From Bacteroidota bacterium (lineage in GTDB: Bacteria; Bacteroidota; Bacteroidia; CAMBQF01), in the NCBI GenBank assembly GCA_027483285.1, contig JAIXUZ010000425.1, forward strand, positions 1 through 8,028: 8,028 bases of DNA, in the 5' to 3' direction. The position numbers and the translations under genes were made by a program. Shown piece after piece: positions 1-4,446 of this stretch (the first letter of the stretch is position 1; each line of letters begins with the position of its first letter). The notes beneath the pieces were generated by a model. The model did no database searches, was not told where the DNA came from, and worked only from the letters and a program-made list of their open reading frames with translations.

Positions 1-1
1 A

Positions 2-1114
2 CACCCAGAATGGCTGGTAAAGATTGATGACCACCACCTGATACACGCGGGTTACAACCCGGGTTGGGGAAAAGGCAAAAACGCATGGTACTATGCGCTT
101 GATATTTATAACGACGATGTGATAAAATACCTGGAAGAAGTTTTCAAAACCATATTCAACACCTGGGGTTTTGATATGGTTAAACTCGATTTTCTTTTTG
201 CGGCAGGCCTTATTCCCCTCAGGGATAAAACCCGTGGAGAGATTATGCGCGATGCTATGCAACTACTTCGCCGCATTTGTGGCGATAAAATAATACTGGG
301 TTGCGGTGTGCCTTTAGCCCCTGCATATAGCCTGGTAGATTATTGCCGTATAGGCTCTGACATTAGTTTGGGTTGGGAGTTAAAATCGGGGAAAGCGGTA
401 GGCTTGCGCGAGCGTATTTCTACCAACAATGCTTTGCTTGATACCATAAACCGCAGGGCTATGAATGGCCGCGTCTTCCTAAACGACCCTGATGTTTTTA
501 TACTGCGCGATAATAAGAACAGGCTAAGCAAAAAACAGCAATACACACTATTGGTAACCAACCTGCTTTTTGGCGGTTTGGTATTTACATCAGATAATAT
601 AAATGAGTACGATGAGGAAACCATGCGCTTGTATAAGTCTACATTCCCTCATGTGCAAAAGCAAACAGCCTTTGTAAACCGCAAGGGTATGGCTTTTGAT
701 GTACGCATACGCATACAAAGTTTATACTACCGCGTATTTATAAACCTGGGCAAAAAAGATGCAACCTTTGAAATAAAAGACGTGGCTAAATTCTATTCTT
801 CAGAAACTAAAAAGATAGAGCAACCGACAAGTGTAAAACTAAACGGATACCAAACCAAGGTGTTTTTAGAGCAGATAAACACAGGCCTTTGCATTGCGGG
901 TGGTGGCGGGCATATATTCCCCGGTTGTGAGGTTGAGCAGGTAGCCGGTGCGCAGCAAAACATAACGGTTAAAATGCACCCAAAGGCGTTGCTTAAAGAA
1001 ACACTATGGATTAGGGTGCCCGAAGGCGAAAGGACAAGCTATTTTATTGATGGGGTTGAACACCAGGTTGAGAACATTGATGGCATAAGAATGGTTAAGT
1101 ATAAACCACTATGA
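2..1114 (+). CDS. Alpha-galactosidase, glycoside hydrolase family 36 (5'-truncated by window edge)
   Basis: This is the C-terminal 370 codons of a GH36-type alpha-galactosidase, which hydrolyses terminal alpha-galactosides by a retaining mechanism. The frame is open from base 2. The GTG at 119 lies inside conserved catalytic-domain sequence (upstream residues read HPEWLVKIDDHHLIHAGYNP), so it is not the real start. Visible residues 60-67 read MVKLDFLF. Asp63 (188-190) matches the nucleophile in the KIDFLF motif of Thermotoga maritima GalA, as I recall that sequence. An ILGCG-P-PA segment follows, then RIGSD, whose Asp120 (359-361) fits the acid/base. The 57-residue spacing is close to the 60 in the Thermotoga enzyme. 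A LNDPD motif comes next. After about residue 220 come beta-rich C-terminal segments with a Gly-rich stretch (IAGGGGHIF). The N-terminus and any signal peptide are outside the window, so location is unknown. The stop overlaps the next gene's ATG by 4 bp. Family assignment is strong; exact substrate is inferred. Confidence 0.88.
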   Translation, partial: HPEWLVKIDDHHLIHAGYNPGWGKGKNAWYYALDIYNDDVIKYLEEVFKTIFNTWGFDMVKLDFLFAAGLIPLRDKTRGEIMRDAMQLLRRICGDKIILGCGVPLAPAYSLVDYCRIGSDISLGWELKSGKAVGLRERISTNNALLDTINRRAMNGRVFLNDPDVFILRDNKNRLSKKQQYTLLVTNLLFGGLVFTSDNINEYDEETMRLYKSTFPHVQKQTAFVNRKGMAFDVRIRIQSLYYRVFINLGKKDATFEIKDVAKFYSSETKKIEQPTSVKLNGYQTKVFLEQINTGLCIAGGGGHIFPGCEVEQVAGAQQNITVKMHPKALLKETLWIRVPEGERTSYFIDGVEHQVENIDGIRMVKYKPL

Positions 1115-1488
1115 AACAGCTATTCTCCATAACACGCCTTATCAAAAGCTTCGGCTATTCTTTCAAAGGTTTGATACATGTTATTACCCACGAAACTAAT
1201 GTGCAGATACACCTTGCCGCATTGGTAGTTACCACATTTGCTGGTGCTTATTTTCATATTTCGCGTTTTGAGTGGATGGTGCAAACCCTGGTTATAGCAT
1301 CAGTTATAGGTGCCGAGTTTTTTAATACCGCTATTGAACGTACTATTGATTTGCTGCATCCTGAAAAAGACCCGCGTGCAGGGCTTATTAAAGATATTGC
1401 CGCAGCGGGCGTTTTGGTATTAGCAATAGGTGCTGTCTTTGTTGCCTACTTTATTTATGCAGAACGCATAGAGCTAATGCTTCAGTAA
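1111..1488 (+). CDS. dgkA: Diacylglycerol kinase / undecaprenol kinase family integral membrane protein
   Basis: A 125-residue protein of the prokaryotic DgkA family (PF01219), which phosphorylates a membrane lipid using ATP. In E. coli the substrate is diacylglycerol; in many other bacteria it is undecaprenol, feeding the carrier lipid pool for cell-wall and polysaccharide synthesis. The key E. coli active-site residues appear at the same numbering: Glu28, Glu69, Asn72 and Glu76 (EFFNTAIE at 69-76), then Lys94-Asp95 (GLIKDIAAAGVL). There are three predicted membrane helices, at about 33-50, 55-72 and 97-118, and the length is typical of the family. The ATG overlaps the alpha-galactosidase stop as ATGA, so translation is probably coupled and the start is secure. 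Family assignment is very strong. Whether the substrate is diacylglycerol or undecaprenol cannot be read from sequence; undecaprenol kinase is a reasonable alternative name. Confidence 0.92.
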   Translation: MKQLFSITRLIKSFGYSFKGLIHVITHETNVQIHLAALVVTTFAGAYFHISRFEWMVQTLVIASVIGAEFFNTAIERTIDLLHPEKDPRAGLIKDIAAAGVLVLAIGAVFVAYFIYAERIELMLQ

Positions 1489-1493
1489 AACTA

Positions 1494-2495
1494 CTACCCT
1501 TCTTTAATACTGTGCTTTTGGTTAGGCAGCAGTGTTTCCAGTGTCCAGTCTATTTTGCGTATAAACGACGCACGGCGTACCGGGCAGTCTTTCAATGTAC
1601 ATACCTCGCAGCTTTTGGGCGGCACGCAAGGGTCGGCATGTATAAAAAACTCCACATCGTACTTCATGTTTTCCTGCACCATATCGCGCAGGTGGTCTAC
1701 CTCCTTATGCGATTCTTCTAATGTATCATACCAAGGCAATGTTATATGGCAATCCACATGCAAATCAGTGCCATATTTTTGGGTACGCAGGTTGTGTATA
1801 TCTATCCACTTTTCACGCCTGTTTTCTTTAAACAGTTTTACCAGTTCTTTCAGCTTATCATAGTCTGCCTTATCAAGCAATGTGACAGTAGCCTCGTGCA
1901 CCAGTTTATAGCCAGTATATAAAATATACAAAGCAAATACAATGGCAGTAGCACTATCTAACCATTCGTAACCGGTAACATACACAGCAAATACGCCTGC
2001 AACCACCCCGATGCTGGTAACAGTATCGGTAAGCAAATGCTTACCATCGGCAATTAACAAAGCAGAGTGGTGTTTTCTACCTTCCCTTAATAATAGCCCG
2101 CCAAGTAAAAAATTAATAGAACCTGCGGCTGCGGTAAGTATTATACCAATATCAAGGTTGTGGAATTCCTGAGGTTCAAAAAAGCTGGCAATGGCTTTGT
2201 ATATAATAAAAAGGCCTGCTAAAAAAATTAACCCGCCTTCAGCGCCTGCCGATAGAAATTCTATTTTTCCATGGCCATAAGGGTGGTCTTCATCTTTTGG
2301 CTGGGCAGCAAAACTAACTCCAAAAGTTGCTATAGCACCCGCTACCACGTTTATTATAGACTCCATCGCATCACTTAAAATGGCGTTGGAGTGCGTTAAG
2401 AAATACGCCACAAACTTACCCACAGCCAATAGCACGCCTGCTACAAAAACAAAGCGCATCAGGCGTATCTTATATTTTACTATCGACTTGGTCAC
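1494..2495 (-). CDS. Cation diffusion facilitator (CDF) family metal efflux transporter with four-Cys C-terminal tail
   Basis: A 333-residue inner-membrane CDF antiporter, expected to export divalent metal (Zn, Fe, Mn, Co or Cd) in exchange for protons. Six hydrophobic segments span roughly residues 12-200, with the conserved HPYGHGKIE loop at 71-79. The transport-site pair in TM5 is present as His153-x3-Asp157 (KHLLTD). The TM2 half is Glu45-x3-Asn49, where E. coli YiiP has Asp-x3-Asp. A cytoplasmic domain (about 211-290) ends in HADPC, followed by Cys290, Cys296, Cys299 and Cys304, then about 29 residues. The start is GTG at 2493-2495; an in-frame stop lies three codons upstream (2502-2504), which bounds the N-terminus. 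An ATG at codon 13 (2457-2459) is an alternative but removes the basic residues before TM1. The 3' end converges on the dgkA-family gene with a 5-bp gap. Family is certain; metal specificity is not. Confidence 0.93.
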   Translation of the reverse strand: MTKSIVKYKIRLMRFVFVAGVLLAVGKFVAYFLTHSNAILSDAMESIINVVAGAIATFGVSFAAQPKDEDHPYGHGKIEFLSAGAEGGLIFLAGLFIIYKAIASFFEPQEFHNLDIGIILTAAAGSINFLLGGLLLREGRKHHSALLIADGKHLLTDTVTSIGVVAGVFAVYVTGYEWLDSATAIVFALYILYTGYKLVHEATVTLLDKADYDKLKELVKLFKENRREKWIDIHNLRTQKYGTDLHVDCHITLPWYDTLEESHKEVDHLRDMVQENMKYDVEFFIHADPCVPPKSCEVCTLKDCPVRRASFIRKIDWTLETLLPNQKHSIKEG

Positions 2496-2511
2496 AGGGT
2501 ATTAACGGGCG

Positions 2512-2519
2512 CTAAATTA
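2512..2519 (-). promoter_or_regulatory. Possible -7 element for the CDF transporter gene
   Basis: On the minus strand this reads TAATTTAG, one mismatch from the Bacteroidota -7 consensus TAnnTTTG. It lies 16 bp before the GTG start. No well-spaced TTTG -33 element is seen. It falls between the upstream gene's terminator and the CDF start, so the transporter is likely transcribed on its own. One-mismatch matches are common in A/T-rich DNA. Confidence 0.3.
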
Positions 2520-2540
2520 CTTTATTTTAAAAGCTTGCCT

Positions 2541-2572
2541 AAAAGCAAAGGGCTAACCATATGGTTAGCCCT
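2541..2572 (-). terminator. Rho-independent terminator of the collagen-like gene
   Basis: Bases 2549-2572 are a perfect 24-nt palindrome. It folds to a 10-bp stem (AGGGCTAACC paired with GGTTAGCCCT) and an ATAT tetraloop. Read on the minus strand, it starts 29 nt after the collagen-like gene's stop and is followed by TTGCTTTT, a short interrupted U-tract. On the plus strand it is followed by GCAAAAAA, so termination is directed at minus-strand transcription. A perfect palindrome could also bind a dimeric protein, but the position fits a terminator better. Confidence 0.8.
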
Positions 2573-2601
2573 GCAAAAAACAAGCCAGTAATAATAGTAG
2601 A

Positions 2602-3726
2602 TTACTGTATGTAACCTATTAACCTAAGGGTATAACCACCATTAAAACCAGGGCTTTCAATAATATAATCAAAAGTACGGTTTGATGAAACAGGAAAAAT
2701 GCCCTGTCCGCCCCAGGCAGCATTGTCACCATCAGCAGCAGCACGGCCTCGGAGTAAAATAAACGATGGTTGTCCATTTGCAGAACGTAAGCGTATATGA
2801 GAATCAATATCACCGCTATCGGGTCCGGATTGTGCAGCCTCTGCTTCTAAAATTACAAAACGGGTACCTACAGGTACAGAGCCTGATGCGTTGTAGGTAG
2901 TCCAGCCCGTAGAACCTGCTCCACTAACAACATCAACCGCGGTAAACATATCCATAGTTAGCGATTGGCCTGTTGGGCCTTGTGCACCCGTTGCACCATT
3001 GGCACCAGTAGGGCCTGTAGGACCGGCAACACCTGTTGCTCCGGTTGCTCCGTTTAATCCGCCGGGGCCTGTTGGGCCAACATTGCCCTGTGGGCCTTGC
3101 GCACCAGCTGCACCTGGGGCTCCCGCCGGGCCTTGGGCTCCTTGTTGTCCTTGTGGGCCGGTTGGGCCTGCAGCTCCACCGGGACCTATTAAGCCTTGCT
3201 GACCTTGTTGTCCGGTAGGGCCGGCTGGTCCGGCAGGGCCTTGTGGGCCTGTAGAACCATTTTGACCTGCAGCACCTGCCACACCCGGAGGGCCTGTTGG
3301 GCCGGTGGCACCGCCACCTCCGCCGTTACCGGCGTACATAGCGTAGGGAACACTCCAAAATTTCATTGTTCCCATATCTATAAAACCAGTTCCTGGGTTA
3401 GCCTCCACTTTTAAATAAGGCGTAACCGTACCCCAGGGTATTGCGGTAAAGTTGGGTAACGTGCCGCCTGATTGGGTCCCCTGCCCTATAACTAAAGAGA
3501 AAAGGCCAAACTGGTTGGTAACAACATTGGTATGGGTTTCCTGGTACAACGTAACGTTGTTTACCAAATCATTTATAATGCTAAATTTTATTGATATAGT
3601 AGCATTTGCCAATATGCTCCCGGTGTTATCGCGAGCAACGGCTTGGTAATTTATACCTTGTGGCGGAGCTTGTGCGTTTGCTGCTAACCCTGCAAAAACT
3701 GCAATAAATAGTAAAATCTTCTTCAT
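2602..3726 (-). CDS. Secreted collagen-like (Gly-X-Y) repeat protein
   Basis: A 374-residue exported protein of unknown specific role, probably a trimeric surface fibre. Residues 1-19 (MKKILLFIAVFAGLAANAQ) are a signal peptide with an ANAQ cleavage region. Residues 20-134 are the N-terminal domain common in secreted Bacteroidota proteins, recognisable by GINYQAVARDNTG, YQETHTNVVTNQFGLFSL and SVPYAMYAGN. Residues 139-255 are 39 uninterrupted Gly-X-Y triplets, preceded in register by GNG and GGG. Of these, 12 have Thr at Y and none contains a charged residue. Residues 256-374 form a globular C-terminal domain I cannot name (VPVGTRFVILEAEAAQ, IRLRSANG, RTFDYIIESPGFNGGYTLRLIGYIQ); it may nucleate trimers. 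No T9SS sorting domain is visible. The gene is monocistronic, with its own -7 element and terminator. Collagen assignment is certain; function is inferred. Confidence 0.9.
   Translation of the reverse strand: MKKILLFIAVFAGLAANAQAPPQGINYQAVARDNTGSILANATISIKFSIINDLVNNVTLYQETHTNVVTNQFGLFSLVIGQGTQSGGTLPNFTAIPWGTVTPYLKVEANPGTGFIDMGTMKFWSVPYAMYAGNGGGGGATGPTGPPGVAGAAGQNGSTGPQGPAGPAGPTGQQGQQGLIGPGGAAGPTGPQGQQGAQGPAGAPGAAGAQGPQGNVGPTGPGGLNGATGATGVAGPTGPTGANGATGAQGPTGQSLTMDMFTAVDVVSGAGSTGWTTYNASGSVPVGTRFVILEAEAAQSGPDSGDIDSHIRLRSANGQPSFILLRGRAAADGDNAAWGGQGIFPVSSNRTFDYIIESPGFNGGYTLRLIGYIQ
2962..3312 (-). repeat. Gly-X-Y collagen repeat tract (39 triplets)
   Basis: This is the coding segment for residues 139-255 of the collagen-like protein, a 9-nt unit repeated 39 times with drift. 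It is visibly more G+C-rich than the surrounding DNA; the plus strand reads as runs of GGGCCTGTTGGGCC-like words. Such tracts are prone to slippage in whole-triplet steps, so length may differ between strains. The antisense strand also stays open here (Pro-rich frames), an expected by-product. Confidence 0.9.
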
Positions 3727-3748
3727 AAATAATAATGTTTGGTTTATT

Positions 3749-3756
3749 CAAACATA
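3749..3756 (-). promoter_or_regulatory. Promoter -7 element of the collagen-like gene
   Basis: On the minus strand this reads TATGTTTG, an exact match to the Bacteroidota sigma-ABfr -7 consensus TAnnTTTG. It ends 22 bp before the ATG, giving a leader of roughly 15-20 nt. The nearest TTTG upstream (3770-3773) is only 13 bp away, shorter than the usual spacing of about 19, so the -33 element is poor or absent. The element overlaps an inverted repeat, GTTTG-N7-CAAAC (3737-3753). Confidence 0.55.
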
Positions 3757-3820
3757 TACAAAAACAATTCAAAAACCTATTCTGTAAAAATTATTTAACC
3801 CTAACAGCATACCAATTTCA

Positions 3821-3828
3821 TACTTTTG
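3821..3828 (+). promoter_or_regulatory. Promoter -7 element of nadD
   Basis: TACTTTTG is an exact match to TAnnTTTG and ends only 4 bp before the nadD ATG at 3833. Transcription from it would start at or next to the start codon, giving a leaderless or nearly leaderless mRNA. The best -33 candidate is a weak TTTA at 3794-3797. It is arranged back to back with the collagen-like gene's -7 element in the 106-bp divergent region. Confidence 0.5.
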
Positions 3829-3832
3829 TAAT

Positions 3833-4408
3833 ATGAAGGTTGGTTTATTCTTCGGTTCGTTTAATCCCATACATACAGGGCATTTAGTTATAGCTGAATA
3901 CATTGCCGAAAATAGCGGGCTTGATCAGGTATGGCTGGTAGTGTCTCCACACAACCCGTTAAAAAATAAAAGCACCTTACTATCTAACACCCACAGGCTG
4001 GCAATGGCTAAACTGGCAGTTGACGATAGTAAAAAGCTAAAGGTATCTGATATTGAATTAAAAATGCCTGTTCCATCGTATACCATAAATACTATCTTAC
4101 GGCTTGCTGAGAAATACCCCAAACATATTTTTACATTGCTGTTAGGTGCCGACAACCTGGAGAGTTTTACCAAATGGAAAAACTATGAGCAACTAATGGA
4201 ACTATGTGAGTTGTATGTTTACCCACGCCCGGGATATGATGGAGGCAACCTTAAAACACACCCGCGTGTTAAATGGATAGAAGCGCCACAAATGGAAATA
4301 TCGGCTACGTACATACGCAATGCCATTAAAGAAGGTAAAAGTATAAGGTATATGCTGCCTGAAGCCGTTTATAAGTATATTTCGGAAATGAATTTTTACA
4401 AGAAATAA
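3833..4408 (+). CDS. nadD: Nicotinate-nucleotide adenylyltransferase (NadD)
   Basis: A cytoplasmic enzyme of 191 residues that transfers AMP from ATP to nicotinate mononucleotide, giving deamido-NAD+ (EC 2.7.7.18). The step is shared by the de novo and Preiss-Handler routes to NAD. The nucleotidyltransferase signature GSFNPIHTGH is at residues 8-17, matching the family GxFxPxHxGH. SPHNPLK (38-44) and GADN (105-108) correspond to conserved substrate-loop positions. ISATYIR (156-162), followed by IRYMLPEAVYKYI, is the C-terminal ISxTxIR motif. Length is normal for bacterial NadD and no key residue is missing. The ATG is fixed by the motif beginning immediately (MKVGLFFGSFNP). porZ follows after 38 bp on the same strand, so readthrough is possible. 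The divergent neighbour is unrelated in function. Confidence 0.95.
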   Translation: MKVGLFFGSFNPIHTGHLVIAEYIAENSGLDQVWLVVSPHNPLKNKSTLLSNTHRLAMAKLAVDDSKKLKVSDIELKMPVPSYTINTILRLAEKYPKHIFTLLLGADNLESFTKWKNYEQLMELCELYVYPRPGYDGGNLKTHPRVKWIEAPQMEISATYIRNAIKEGKSIRYMLPEAVYKYISEMNFYKK

Positions 4409-4411
4409 TTT

Positions 4412-4419
4412 TACATTTT
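4412..4419 (+). promoter_or_regulatory. Possible -7 element for porZ
   Basis: TACATTTT has one mismatch from TAnnTTTG and sits just after the nadD stop codon, 27 bp before the porZ ATG. It could give porZ its own promoter with a leader of about 20 nt. No properly spaced TTTG lies upstream, so cotranscription with nadD is equally plausible. Confidence 0.3.
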
Positions 4420-4446
4420 CTGCGTTAAGCAGGCATATTATATTAA

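Noticed and set aside
119..121. GTG as the start of the alpha-galactosidase
   Set aside because: The frame is open to base 2 and the upstream residues continue the conserved GH36 catalytic domain, so the gene is truncated by the window edge.
340..624. Minus-strand 94-codon frame inside the alpha-galactosidase
   Set aside because: It lies wholly opposite conserved GH36 sequence including the acid/base region, and its translation resembles no protein family.
1512..1863. Plus-strand frames opposite the CDF transporter
   Set aside because: They are antisense to the cytoplasmic domain of a clear CDF gene, and their products show no recognisable features.
2999..3414. Plus-strand Pro-rich open frames opposite the collagen-like gene
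   Set aside because: They are antisense mirror images of the Gly-X-Y repeat, which has few stops on either strand. They have no plausible start context or domain.
2602..3726. Collagen-like protein as T9SS cargo
   Set aside because: Its C-terminus lacks the type A sorting-domain pattern seen in PorZ (FPNP, GVYLV, final Lys-containing strand), so export beyond the periplasm by T9SS is not supported.
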